DNA from: Heterocephalus glaber
Taxonomy: Eukaryota; Chordata; Mammalia; Rodentia; Bathyergidae
Reading direction: 5' to 3'
Assembly: GCF_000247695.1 (NCBI RefSeq)
Contig: NW_004624776.1
Span: forward strand, 10,927,344 to 10,991,343
DNA length: 64,000 nucleotides
Position 1 is the first letter of the stretch. Each line of letters opens with the position of its first letter. A program made the position numbers and the translations under genes. Below, piece by piece: positions 12,013-27,000 of the stretch. Under the pieces are notes generated by a model that was given only the letters and a program-made list of their open reading frames with translations, was not told the origin of the DNA and did no database searches.

Positions 12013-15000
12013 GTATGTGCAGTTCACATCCTTCTTGTGTACTTCCTCTCTCTTGTTGCCTTCCTTCCCTGTAATCCTCCAGTATGTACCTTTGTTCTCT
12101 TTTTTAAAGTTACTTTATGGAGATAGCACATCATTTCACCCTCTTTTCTGTATACAGTGTGGCAGTTTGCATTTTAGAAATACAGCACAAGGCTTACTAT
12201 GGAAGGAGACGGTCCTTCCCCATCCCTTTTCTGTTGTGGTCTGTGAACTAGTCATTCACATGCTTCTTACTACAGTATTGATGTGTGTATGTTTAGAAAC
12301 TTATTTTGCTCTGAACATACAAAACATCAGGAGCAACAAAAACAAAAATAAGAGCTCAAATGAAGTGCTTACTCTATGTCAGATACTGTACCGATAAGCA
12401 CATTTTATTAGCCAGTTAATTAAATGCTTGTAACAACTTTAGGAGCTTTTTTTTTTTTAAAGTGTAAGAATACTGAAGCTTGAGATTAAATGATCAAGCT
12501 CATACAGCCAGTAGGTGATGGGAAATGCAGTCTCTGGCTCCCTAAACATGCTTTGTAACATCATACCCCCTGGAGCCAGCCACTATTCTGTCTGCTCACC
12601 CTGCTAGGAAACAAAACCTATAGTCATAGATCTTGGCTCTACATTGGTAGTTGGCCCTAGGTATTTTTCAAAAATCATTTTCTCTTACAAACTACAAATT
12701 CTGTTAACGTATACAAATTTTTATTGCCACGAGTTTAACACTTTTCATCTCCTGAGATTTAGTTCCAGATCCACCTCTTAGGAGCTTGATATGGCTACTC
12801 TTTTAGCACCTGTGAGTGTATATAACACCATAATTACTTTCTGCTGCCTGGCATTACTTATACTTGTTTCATGATTCAGACTTTCTTTTATCATATGGGG
12901 CAAGAATAAGATGACTCTGTTAATGTTCCTCAGATCACTGACTCATCCTACTGATCTGACATATTGTGAATATTTATTAATTATTTATGTATAACCTTGG
13001 ATTTTTTTTTTTTCCTAGACAAGATCTCACTAGATAATCTGGGCTGGCCATGAACTTATTATATAATTTAGGCTGGCTTCAAATTCATGATCCTTCTGCC
13101 TCTGCCTACCAGGTGTTAGGATTGCAACATGCCTGGAGCCACCATGCCAAACTAGATAATTTTAACATAGTATTTTAGTTTGTTTTTGTCATTCTACTTC
13201 TTGCCCAGTGGTGTTGTTTAGTTATTAATCATCTACATGTTAACCTGAGATGTCTTATTTACCCAGAGAGACTCAGAATATAAAACCTTCTTTCTCTATC
13301 TGTTCTTCCTCTCCCATTTTTAACTTGGCAGCCACACAACAGCCACTTAGTTTACCAGAAGGAGAAATTACCACCATTGAAATCCACAGATCTAATCCAT
13401 ACATTCAGTTAGGAATTAGCATCGTGGGTGGCAATGAAACGCCACTCATTAACATTGTCATCCAGGAAGTCTACAGGGATGGGATCATCGCCAGAGATGG
13501 GAGACTCCTTGCTGGAGACCAGATTCTTCAGGTATTGGTTTTAATTATTTTGCCTGTTAAGTTGTGCTTTGTTCATTTAAGTTTAAAACTTAGAAATTTG
13601 AGATAGTATGGAATGAGTTATATAAAACTTAGTTTTGATGTTTTTATATGCAGAACAGAATAGAATTTATCTGTGATTTCTTCCGTTTCACCATATTCCT
13701 GGAATGCAAATTTCCCTTACTTTGCAGTCCCACCTGTGACTGGAAACACAGTGCTGGGTTCCCTGGGCTTGCGAGACTCTTCCTGGGTTTTATTCCATGA
13801 TGGGCTTTTCCAAGTGACATTTACTCTGGCTGAAATTTCTGCCATGGGTTTTATTCCACACTTAGTTTTCCCGTTCATTTCTTAGCATCATGTCTGATTT
13901 ATCCTTCTGTATACTACTAGGTTACTAAAATCTAGAAAAAAACAGAACCACACAGGACTAGTTATTGATATTTTCTCCCCTTGGTACTAGGGATTGAACC
14001 TGGGCCCAGCACATGCTAGATGCTCCACTCAGCTATATCCCCAGCCCAAGTTGTTTATAGAGACTATGAGATAGAGATCAGAAATCTTAACAACCATCTC
14101 TCAACATCTCCCCAGTGTTCCATTGGCATTCTAATGCTGCACTTTTGTTGTTTTTTTTTTTTTGTACCGGGGATTGAACTCGGGACCTTGTGCTTGTGAG
14201 GCAGGCACCAGAACCACTGAGCCACTGCTGCACTTTCAGTAACCCCTCATACCACCCTTTCTGTTCCTTCCAGAAGAAACGTATTCTTAAAGAAAAAAAA
14301 GTTTGTGGGACAAGGTATTCTATTAAGGACTTAGGGATTGAGGGATGGAAGGATGGAGATGTTAAGAATTCTACTATAGGACTAGAGTTTATGTGAAAAC
14401 TGGCCTGGACATTTGAATCAGTATAATTATAGTTGAAGTTCTAACAATGGATAACTTCTACGAGAGAGAAGTAGTAGTCAAGAGCAAGAAAAAAGGTTTT
14501 CTAGCAAGCTAAACATGAAGACTCTTCCTTTAATTTGTTTTTTAGTCCTTCACTATGATCTGCTGATAGCCTTATTTCCATTTTTCCTGTCACCTTACTA
14601 GTCTAGGCCTTCATTATATCATATCTGATTTAGTAGAATACTCCATGAAGTATCCCAGCCTCCCAGTTCTCCCTGATCTGATGTGATTACTGCCAAGTTA
14701 ATATAGCTGTCACCTGCTTTCCTTGCAAAGATTCGGCTCCAGCATTGGCTTCAGACTAATAGTCAAGGTCCCGGTGCTTTGTGCTCCCTTATGCAACCTG
14801 TCTTAACACTTTCTTTGGTGTTTCACATACTGGTTTGTTCATTTCTTATGGTGTTCTAGGCACTGTACTACTTGCTAGGGATACACTTAAAAGCAAAATA
14901 TTATCTTGTCTTCATAGAATGTACAGTCTAGTGGGAACACAACAATTTTCTTGCTTCCATGTGGATGGCTCGTTTCCACATTTCAGTCTGTCTTTGTCTT

Positions 15001-18000
15001 GTGTTCCAAGTTTGACCACCTTTACCCGGAAAGCTTAGTTCATCCATTCATGCCCACATGGATCCCTCCTCACCCTGATTACTGATAACATTCGTTGCTT
15101 TTAGCACATAATCAATTATAGTAAACTATTTAAACATTTTACCCAAATGTGTACAATCTTTCTCTGGTAATTATAACAACCCTGATGTTGTGGATTATGA
15201 TACAGATTTCTCATAGCATTCAGTAGCGCTCAAGAAATACTTGATATGGATTTGGTTGTGACATCCTGTTGGGAATAGCTATCTCCTTTATTAAAGCAAA
15301 ACATGGAACCTCTAGGAGTTTTAGTCCTTGAACTCTTCCGATTTGGGAGTGAGGTGGGAGACAGGCCACTGGGGCAGCTGGGATTGACCTTTCCATTGGT
15401 AGTTCCTGGGTATAGCTCCCATGCCACTTGTATGCTGCCAGTGATGGTATATTATTTCCACACTAGCATGTATGACCCAAACGTTTTCTTCATTGCCCCT
15501 GGCATGACTGAGACAGAATGAACTTTGAAGCAGTATTTTGTTTGGTTTTGTTACGTTATGTTATCAGATATTAAGAGGAAATAGAGGAATGCAGAAAGCA
15601 AAGCTAACCCAGCTTATGTAAAATCAAATTTCTGTATCCTAGCTGTGTGAGGCTGGCACAAATTTGAGGAGGCTTTACCTGCCCTCCTAATTTCCTAGCT
15701 CCTGGTCCCATTTTGCATGGTGGGAGAGAATCTTCAGCTAGTTTCCTGAGTGCACCCTCCCACACCTCCCGACACTTTGGTGGTCAAGGCAGGAGAACAA
15801 GAGAACCCTTTTGGCAGCCTACATAGTATTTTGTCTTTTCCCCACTTTTAGCCTTTTACCCATAATTTAAGTGTACACTTATTTTTGTTTGTTACTACTG
15901 GCAATATGCCAGCTTTGAGTATTAACCATTTTTAGACATTTCTCATTCCTTTTCTAAATTTTAAAGGTGAAAACAAAAGCTTTGTCTTCATTTATATTTT
16001 TAAAAATATCATTGAGATTGGTTTTTGTTTTGTTTACAAATATATTTCATCAGTGAGCTTTTTACTCTTGTTTTGAAGAATTGTTTAGTAATATAACTGA
16101 ATCTTTATGCCTCAGATAAAATTATAATTATCCAAAATTATCAACTATTTTTGGGAACTAACCTAAGTTATAAAATCTACATTGTAGAAATTCCAGTGCA
16201 TTCTTACTGCTTGTGGAGAGTTTTATACTATTAACTCCAATAAGAACAGCCCTTAATCTGGTTTAACGATATAAGCTGAGAAATAAAGTGTGACCACATA
16301 ACCTAGTTAATGAATTCACAAAAGCTCTCTTCCTGTTGTGAGCACTAACTCCTGGTTGTCTTCTAGCTGGTGTGTTGGAGCCAATAAATAAAACCGCCCA
16401 CTTTGCAGAGAAGTATTCACAGTCACTCAAAAGTTAAAACACTTGGAAAGATGCCTGTTTTGGCAGTTTTTACTACTTGAGTACCTTCTACTTTATATAC
16501 TCTGGATAAATAATATAGTGCACTAATTTGAAAATCCCCAAGAAGCAGTAATATGGTTCACTTGCAGACCAGAGAGTTAAGCTGTGGTTTTATTTTAACC
16601 TTATGTAATTAACAGTGGGTAGCTTTGATTTCCTCACATTTTAAAAAATACAAATGTAGATATATACACCTATATATGTTACTCTGTTAAAATAGACTTT
16701 TCAAAGGAGGACCCACAGGGTCTTTTGCTATTCTTTTTTTTTTGGTACCGGGGATCAAACTCAGAACCTTGCGCTTGTGAAGCAGGCGCTGGTACCACTG
16801 AGCTAAATCCCTGGCCCTCTTTTGTTGTTCTTTAGAGATAGATTTATATCCAGCCTTTTGAGAAGTTTTGGAGGAAAAAATGCTGCTTTTATAAATTTCA
16901 ATACCATTACTAAACAATACAACTTTTAGAACATTACTAAATATGAGTATTTTTAGTTTGATCAGAATCATCAAAAATTCAAGTGTTTTTGCTTTGAAAA
17001 AAAATAATAAGGTGTTGATCACGTGGGTAAAAACACATTTGGCCCAAAAATATGATGGAGTTTATCACACTAATGCTATTTTTACAAAATCAAAAAATGG
17101 TATTTTATTTGGTCCCTACTTTTCTCTGAATTTCACTGGCAACTATGCATCTGTGGAGGAACAATCTTCTTTCTGGTTGTAGGATATTTCTCAACCTACT
17201 TCACACAAAAAATATGAGGCTGGGTGTCTGCACATGGCTGGAAAATACTGCAGAATTTCAGCCAGACATTTTGTAAAGTTTGTAAAGTTTGATATGCCCA
17301 AATATAAAGAGGAAAAATTGAACCTAAAGGTAGCTAAATGGCCAGAACAATGATTTGACTTTGAGTCTAGGTCAGCCTGGTTTTCTAGGAACTACCTGGA
17401 AGTTCTAGTCTTGACCCTCTATTAATCAGCATTTCTGTCAAAGTCTTGGATAGCTACTAACTATGTACATGTTTCAAATTTGGGGGAATAACAAGTTTGT
17501 GTGTGACGGCTATGAATTTGATTGAATTCTAAAATGTCAGTAGGTCAAAATCAACACAATTCATTAGTAGTGTTCAGAATTGTCAATCCCAGAAAATAAA
17601 CAAAACTTCAATAACAAAACTATCCATCTCAGATAAATAGACAATGGGGGGACCTTGCTTATCATGAATTTATATGAAAGATTCAAGGATTTCAGGTGAT
17701 CACTAGCACCTAACCCAAAGCCTGTCCCATTACAGATTTGTGGTTCATCACAGACCAAGTCAGAGAACTTGAATTGTGATAAATGTTAAAAATATGCTTA
17801 TGCCAGGCATGGTGGCACTTGCCTGTAATCCCATCGCTCGGGGAGTTGAGGCAGGAGGATCACCATGAGTTCAAGGCCAGCCTGGACTACATTGTGAGTT
17901 CAGGCCCAGTCTGAACTACACAGTGAGACCCTGTCAATAAATAAATAAATCACACAAGCAAGTAAGCTCACATACTAAATGAATAATTGAAGCTGGTTGT

Positions 18001-21000
18001 ATTCTCTAAGCAATGTAACATGTCTAAAGATCAGTCACTATAATTATTTTAAGGTTGTACAGTTTAATAAGTAAATGATACATGATTATTGAATTATGCT
18101 TGGTGGAGAAGATATACATACTGTATGTTCTAAAGAAGTAGAATGAAATCATAATTATCTATTTTCAAAGTCACTCACCTAAAACAAGGTTGTGTACTTA
18201 GAATGTGCCCCTTTTCTTAAAATGTTTATTTTCTCTGGCTTAAAGTGTCTTTAATTGGAAAAGCAAATCTGTGATTGAGCAGAATTTCAGTTTCTACTAG
18301 AACTAGTATTTCATTAGCAGTTGCTCTGTGCTGATGTAGTTTGTGCTTTCTTAACGCTGGTCCTGTGAAGTAGATGGTAAACAAATTTTACAGATGAAGA
18401 AACACACTCCAAACAAGTTCTGCCTGAGGTTATCAGTTAGTAAATGGAAGAACCAAGGATTCTAATTCAAGACTATCATCAAAACTTATGATTCTAATTA
18501 CTATTCTCTACTTGATTCTAGTCATTGTAAGTTAATTTTAGAAACTCTATTTTAAAATGTCTTTAGAGAGGTTTTCTTTGTGTAAGTAATGATTGTAGCA
18601 TTTCCACAATGCTGGTTTCCATTAGAAGTGGCGTACAAACGCTTCTACAAATTAAGACAATAAGAGATTGCCACATATCAATCATTTTTTTGTAGGTCAA
18701 CAACTATGATATCAGCAATGTGTCCCATAACTATGCTAGAGCTGTCCTTTCCCAGCCCTGCTCCATGCTGCATCTCACTGTGCTGCGGGAGAGGCGCTTT
18801 GGCAGTCGGGCTCACAACCATTCTGACAGCAGCTCTCCACGGGAAGAGGTTTTCCATGTGATTCTTCATAAACGGGAGTCTGGTGAACAGCTTGGCATTA
18901 AGTTAGTCCGAAGGACAGATGAGCCAGGTGTTTTCATCCTTGACCTGCTGGAAGGGGGACTGGCAGCCCAGGATGGCAGGCTCTGCAGCAATGACCGGGT
19001 GCTGGCCATCAATGGGCATGACCTGAAGCATGGAACACCAGAGCTTGCCGCCCAGATCATTCAGGTAAATGCCAAAGGCTGAGCTGTAATTTCCACCCAT
19101 CAGTGTTTGTTATCGTTGGCACGTAATGTCAGAATTCATGGGACATTTGACATTCATTGGAAAATCAGACATAGCTGCTTAAGTTCTTTAAAAGCCACAC
19201 TATAACTTCCTTATAGATGAGATTTTTTTCTGAAAACTATATCCCTGTGGACTTTGGGGCCAGCTGTTAATACAGTGCCAGATCTACTATTTAACATTCA
19301 TTTCTTACTTGATCTCTGGGCTCCACCTAGTAAGGCAGATATAAATAGCGGTGTCCACCTTCAACAAGGAGGAAAGTGAGGCTCAGAGGAACTGTGGTTG
19401 CTAGAATTGTGAGTAACTGAGACTCCCTTCAGGAGCCACATAAGTAGAGAAAAAAATTGATTTGTTACGAATAACTTGTCTCCGCCAAGTACTTACAGTC
19501 CCAGCTGCTCAGGAAACAGAGGGGGAAATCTCTTAAGTCCAAGAGTTCAAGACCAGCCTTGGCAACACAAAGAGACCCCATCTTTACAAAAAAGATTTTA
19601 AGGAATTCAAAGTGGTTTGAGTTTTTTTTGGTACCAGGGATCGAACTCAGGTCCTTGCGCTTGCACAGCAGGCGGCGAAACCACTGAGCTAAATCCTCGG
19701 CCCGGAATTCAAAAAGTGTTTGAAGCACATCATAAAATTGGTCCTACAGTATTTCTGTGAAGGGAAGATGGTCATTATTGAAAGAAGGTATGTTTTCAGG
19801 AAGAGCATGAAAACAATTGGAAGATCATCCAGAGCAGATCCACTGGTTCTGCAGTGTGCCATGGCAGTTAATGATGGGGGCATACTCTACAGGAATAATA
19901 GTGAAGCTGAGAGATATTTCTCTTAAAGTAAGCGCAACAAAATATTATAAAGGAAGCCAGGCATTAATATAATTGAGCATCAGGTTGCTAAAATGTGTTT
20001 ACAACATAGAATCAAATAAGAGTGAAAATTTAAGACTAAATACAAGTCTCAACTCCTTTTATTGCACTGAGGGGAGATTCAGATATTGGTCTCATTTTAT
20101 AGACTTGAGGTTTAAAGAAATTGGGTGCCTTAAAATTCTATGAAATTGAAAGCAACTGTTAGAACCCATTCCTGTGGATGTCAGCCAGCTGCTACACTGT
20201 TAAAAACCAGTTCTCCTAGTAAGAGTGGAGGTTGGTGGGAGGGAAAACGGGGAAGGGGTAATGGGATTTGACTGAAGAAGTAGAAGAGTCAAGTGCACTT
20301 CATGGAGGGAGACGATCAGTAAGATTCCCAGAGTCTTCACTGAATTTTTAACCAAAATGTGGAAAGTGTAGCAGGTAGAAATTAAATTTTCTCTAATAAT
20401 ATTTTATATNNNNNNNNNNNNNNNNNNNNNNNNNNNNNNNNNNNNNNNNNNNNNNNNNNNNNNNNNNNNNNNNNNNNNNNNNNNNNNNNNNNNNNNNNNN
20501 NNNNNNNNNNNNNNNNNNNNNNNNNNNNNNNNNNNNNNNNNNNNNNNNNNNNNNNNNNNNNNNNNNNNNNNNNNNNNNNNNNNNNNNNNNNNNNNNNNNN
20601 NNNNNNNNNNNNNNNNNNNNNNNNNNNNNNNNNNNNNNNNNNNNNNNNNNNNNNNNNNNNNNNNNNNNNNNNNNNNNNNNNNNNNNNNNNNNNNTATGTA
20701 AACTAGCTTCAGTGACACACACCTATAATCTCCAATCAGGAGACTGAGGCAAGAGGATTGTTGAGCTTGAGACCAGCCTGGACTACAGAGCAAGACCCTG
20801 TCTGGGAAGGAGGAGGCCGGGAGGGTGGGCAGGCAGACAGGCCCTCATCTTGTGGATTCTGTGTGTTTTTTTCTTTGTCAACAGTATGTTGTGGGGATCT
20901 TAAAAGAAAATAAGTACAGACTCACAACATGAGTTTTAGTAGCTATTTAGTACATACGTACCATAACTTACTTAATCATTCCTCTGTTGACAGACTTTGA

Positions 21001-24000
21001 TGTTTTGTTTTCCAGTTTAAGACATTTTGCTAACCTTCCCTCCAGAAAGATCATTCCAGTTTTATACTCCCAGCAACAGGGCTTGGCTGTCACGAATTAC
21101 GAATATTATTATTTAGCATCTTATATTTCTATATCTTGTTTTGGTTTGTTTTCTTTTTTGTTTTTTTGCAATACTGAGGGTTGAACTCAGGGGTACCCTA
21201 CTACTGAGCTATATCCCCAATCCCCCTTTTTAAAATTTTGAAACAGGGTCTTGCCAAGTTGCCCAGGTAGGACTCAAACTTGTAATTCTCCTGCCTCTGC
21301 CTCCTTACTTAAAATCTTGATTTGTAACAAAACCTCTCACATATTTAACACTCTGAAGTGCTAAACGCACAGCCTTTGTGCACTTCCATCACATTAACAG
21401 AATTTTGTCTTTCAAGCCATCTTGAAAGATTAAAACTTTGCTTTCCAGTAATAGGTTTGTAAAAGCTGTTTTCAAGTGAAGATGAAATAACTTTAGTTGT
21501 AAGATGTTAAACAGTAATGAAGATGACTGCATATATTGAAATAAAATCCAAAGATGCTTTTTAACACTTCACAACAGTGTAATCTAATAATCCAAAGTGT
21601 CAAAATCTTAAATCTATCAAGTTTCTAAATACTCTTCCTTGGTTATTACCCCTTCTTCAAGCCCCTGGACTCTGCTTGGAGAATGCGTCAGTTATTTTGA
21701 AGAGCTTGTCTAAAATTATTTAGTTTAATAAAATACTTAAGTGCAGATAATTTATAGTAGGGTATTAAAATTGCCCATCATTTATTTCTCAATTGAAGAA
21801 CTGAAAGTGATTTCTTAACATTAACTTTAATCATGGGGGAGATTTCTACTTTACCACAATTTCTGAAAGCAGTCTGTAATATTAAAATTGAGGAAATTAT
21901 CATAACCAAGAATAAGAATCAAGTAAATAAGACTTCCTTAAAAAACAAGGACAGGGCCTGGGATTTAGCTCAGTAGTTTCGCCGCCTGCTGCTCAAGCAC
22001 AAGGACCCGAGTTCGATCGCCGGTACCAAAAAAAAAAAAACAAGGACAGAATGACTTTTAATATGTAGTAGACATGAATCTATATTTAAGATGGATAACA
22101 GGATTCTAAATTTAAAATGATAGCCATGAACCTCTAAAATAATTTAGCATCTAACTGCATGTTTGTGTGTGTGTGTGTAAAAGTATAACTTACGTCCTCC
22201 ATGCCGTCGGGCGAGGCCTGGTACTGTAATTGAGAAGTGCATAGAAAATTTCACTGCCTGTAATCTTTAGAGTGATAAGCATTATTCATGACAGGTGATA
22301 TTGTCTTTTCTCCAGGCCAGTGGAGAGAGGGTGAATTTAACAATTGCTAGACCTGGGAGACCTCAGCAGGGTAACACCATCCGAGAGGCAGGAACTCATG
22401 GCAGCAGCAAGTACCACACACAGCCACTGTCTCACAACAGACCAAGCTCACATAAGGTAAAGATTCATTTTCATATACCACCCTCGAGAGGATTCTTGTT
22501 ATAAGATGATAAGATGCAAATGAAGGTCTTTAGTATAGCAGTAACACCTCAATAAAGCGATTCTTTTAAAAGATTTAAATGTTGGAAACAAGATGTTTGG
22601 GATGTGAGATATGTGTCTTGGCACCTTGGAGAGTGGATGGCTTCATCTCAGTTCCTCAGTCACTAGAGGTAGTTTCTGGCAGGGAAGGCTCCCCTATCAA
22701 ATGATTGACTAGAACTGCATGATCTTCCAGAAAAGTCTTATTTAGCCCTAATTGAAAGGGGGATTTATCATGGGTTGCTTATTTAAATGTAAGCACTGGT
22801 TATATGATTGAAAAAGAATCATGGAAACATAATTGGCAAGTCTGTGTGTAGCAACTGGGCATGTTGCCTGCAGTACTGAATTATATATGAATATTAAACA
22901 TAACCATAAATTTTGATAAGTATATGTATGATGTTTTTATGCTGTAGCATAGAGAAACACATTACCCTAAATTATTTTAAATCTTCACATGTTGAGCTTT
23001 GTTACTGCTTCCTCAGAATGAGTATGTCATGGTTTTTTTAGTATATTCCAAGGTCATTTCTCAACACTAAGAATTTTGATGCTGTCTCACTTGAATTCCA
23101 AAACTCAAAAAAGGATGGCATGTTAGCATTCTTGACTTACTTAGTTGACTTGATCTTTCATTTAAATCCAACTTCCAGTAGGCTAGGAATGTAACAATGG
23201 TGTGATACCCAATTCTCTGAAAGTGTAAGCTAATTATGAGCTTCAGAAGTCATTCACCTTAAGTGAAATTAAAGTGCTTGACTAAACAAAAACTTACTTA
23301 TTGATCTGCTTAAAAAACTATAGAAAGCTCCATTTTTGCTAAAGTAGCTTTTAAATTTAAATATATTTGAGAGAATAATTCCCTTTTTTTTAGTATATGT
23401 GCTGCCAACGCAAGTACTAATTCCCTTTGAAATCTGTTACTGGTACCCTAAGAAAGCATAGCTGAAAGACAGTATTTTGGGTCCATCAGGTATGTTTGGC
23501 TTTTCATTTAGTTAATACTGAAGAGAAATTATAGCCACAGCTTTGTTCTCATTTCTGAACAAAAACCCACATATAAAAAAGAAGCCTGTAATTTTTCCTT
23601 TGTAATGATAACTGTATAAAAGGAGTTACTGTTTTGAAAAAGGATTTTGAATTGTTTCATATATCTAGTCCTTGCTTTATAAGCTTTTTATGTATATGTG
23701 AATATATATATATAATTTAAAAACAGGGCCAAAGTTGGCAATTAAATCTTTTATGTTATTAAATTTAATAGTAACTTGAGATATGGATGTCTGGCAGCAT
23801 TATAGTTTTAAGACAATTTAAAAATTATACTTAATCATTCTGATATTCACATAGAGAACGCTGCATATTTTTATTTTGCACACTTGTGTTTTTCTATTGT
23901 AACTTTGCTAATTCTTTAATTTTTATGCAACAATGTTTTAAAGAGCAGTGCTGACTTCATTCTTATTCTAGGTACTTTGCAAACACTAGTTGGTTAGAAC

Positions 24001-27000
24001 ATGGAATGGAATGGATTCATTTAGCTGTTCACCACTAACAAACTGCATTTGTTATGTTCAATCTCGATTAAGTAGAATAAAGATCTCTCAGGGAAGACAA
24101 ACACAGATTCACCAAAACAACCGGCTCATTGGTTATAATCATTAAAAATTAAAGTACAGTATATATTAATCTACCGCTGCACTTCTCACCAGTTGCTTGA
24201 ATAAACATTCATATGGTGTTGAAACTTTAGTTCCTTGAAGCATACTGAGTATAATCTTTGAAGTTTGGTTTTATTCCTGGGGAAAAGTTGCATGTATTTA
24301 TTGTGTATAGACCAATAAAATAGCCATCCTTAAATTGTCTAAATATCTAAGGGCTGGAACTGCTCACGTACGTATATTCAAGGATGTTTCCCCAAGTTGT
24401 CTTCATAAAGTTGTGTTTGCTCAATTTTGAAAGATACTAACATGCATTCATATTTTTAGCTAGAAGACTTAAGATGCTGACAAGTTTGCAGGGCCAGAAC
24501 ATTTCTAGGAATAATACTGTGTGCTGTTGTTACAAGTAGTTACGTTGGAACAGGTGATATAGCTCAGTGGTTGCCTGGCATATGAGAGACCCTGGGTTCA
24601 ATCCCCAGCACTAAACAAACAAAACAAACAAAAAGTACAAGTAGTTCCTTTGATAAAACTTAAAGCAGGCATGGGCTGCAGGTCCTGAGAAGGGCACATG
24701 GAGCCTACTTTAGAAAGTTGGTAAATACCGTTATTGACAGTTAAGTGCATGTCAGCTTTTTAAAATAGTGTCATGAAAAGAAATGTTATAATTCTGTAAA
24801 TATAATTCATGTATTTCTGGAGCTCCAGTGGCACAGCTGGTTACATGCAGCATTTATAAATCATGTATTTTTATTTTCAATATTGTTAATATCTCCAACA
24901 TTCTGTAAACATTAATTGATGAACATTAATACCTTTTGAGACATTCCCTGCCGCTGTTACACTTACTGGCATAGTGGCAGAGAACATATGGGTGCATATG
25001 TACAGTATGTGCATAGAGTGCATCACACTCTATTGAGGATTGCCTTTACACTGAGCTACATCTCCAGCCCTTTGTTTAATTTTTAATTTTTGAGACAGAG
25101 CCTCTCTTGAGTTGCCCAAAATGGATTCAAACTTACATTCCTGCAACAGCCTCCAGAGAGCTGGGATTTACAGACGTGGACCATCATACCCAGCTAACAG
25201 ACATACTTTTAACACTCAGAAATTCAAATCCTAATGCATTATATGACCTCTGAGCTTGTTTCCGCATCAATAAAATGGAGCCAACAATAATATTTTCTTT
25301 CAGCATTTTGCAAGGATTAAATTAAATAATGCAACCAAGCCATTAGTTTTGTACATGCTAAACTCTAATAAATGACAGCTATTATTATTTCAATGTTAAT
25401 TTGCATATGTATACCTTGTTTCTAAATTCTAATTCAAAAGGAAAATTATGTTTTAAATTTTCTTTAAAATAAATAAATTCTCTTTTAACTTCTAGGAGTG
25501 TCTCAGAAATGAGTAATAGTAGCAAATGTTAGTAAAAGTAGCTTTTCCCTGAGAATATTACTTTGTTGACAATTCATTTTCCTATCATTATCTTTTTCAA
25601 AAATTTGGGTATTTCACATACTTTCAGCTTTCTGTGATGCTTTTGGAGGTAGATTTGCACTGGCTTCCTGACTGAGCAAATGTAATACTTGTCAGTAAAA
25701 TCAAAACTAGAACTATAGCTTTTTGGGGGGAAGTTACCAAAATTCATACTTTTGTATTGTTCTATTTTATTTCAAAAAATTGAGCGAAAGACAGATAAAA
25801 ATTGGTTTGTTTTAGAATCTTAAAACTCAAAAACATTATGTACTTCATAGAATTGCTCATACCTTGGAGCTTAAGATGTGTTTATTTTACCTTGACTTCC
25901 ATATGTCAACAGTTTTAAATTTTTTTCAGTTCCATAAATAATCATACAAAAATGCAGTAGTCCAAAGTTCAACATGATATACAGTATAACTGTCAAGAAC
26001 TATCTATTACTTTTAGTCCTTAATAAGATGTTAAAAAAAAAAAAGAAAGAAAATAGAACATACCATATTATCACCTTAGTTCAAGCTGTTTTTACCTCAG
26101 CTGTATATTATTCATTACCCACAGTTTTTTTCCTTTCATGCTTTAGGATCTTACTCAGTGTGTTACATGCCAAGAGAAACATATCACTGTAAAGAAGGAG
26201 CCACATGAATCCCTTGGAATGACAGTCGCTGGAGGCAGAGGAAGTAAGAGTGGCGAACTGCCCATCTTTGTGACCAGTGTTCCACCTCATGGCTGCCTTG
26301 CACGGGATGGCAGAATTAAGAGAGGTAAAATAGGGTCATGAGTATCAACCACCTTCTATTCCTGAGTTAAGCTCACATTTTAGAAAATAAAGAATATCTA
26401 CAAAGTTTCCTATTAAACATGATTTTTCAAAATTCTGTAAAATGTCCCTTGCTTATGAAACCATAACATCTTTCCATAAAGTTAGGGAAATACCCAGTAT
26501 AAAAGAAATTTGCTGAACTTTGATGATGGTTCCAGAACCTGCAAACAATTACTCTTACTGTTGGATTATTTTTTATTTTGGAAAAGATCCTCTAAGAGAC
26601 TTAAGCTTCTACAATTATGGGCCTACTCTGAAGGGCCATATCACTCAAATACAAATGTTGCTTATAAATGTCTGTGCTGAAGGGGACTCAAAGTGGGTGG
26701 GACAGAGGACAAACCTAATTTCAGGGATAAACTCATTTACTATTTATATTCCCTTTCAGTATTATATAATTTTCATAGGTGGTAGGGTATAGTTAACCAC
26801 TGTTCCCATAATAAAAATTGGACTGTCTTTTGGCCTGGTTTGTTCATATGGAAAGAAAATTGAGCCTTAAAAGTTACTTTTCCAAGAATTAAGTTCAGCT
26901 CATACCTCACACCATACACAAAAGTTAACCCAGGGCCGAGGATTTAGCTCAGTGGTTCCAGCACCTGCCTTCCAAGTGCAAGATCCCTACTTCAATCCCT

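Noticed and set aside
20393..20793. ORFs of 109 and 129 codons across the N run
   Set aside because: They exist only because N codons were translated as X.
21954..22040. tRNA gene (A box GGATTTAGCTCAGTGG and B box GTTCGATC)
   Set aside because: It is one of many copies with A-tails and target duplications and no cloverleaf acceptor stem, so it is a tRNA-derived SINE. The same applies to all similar copies.
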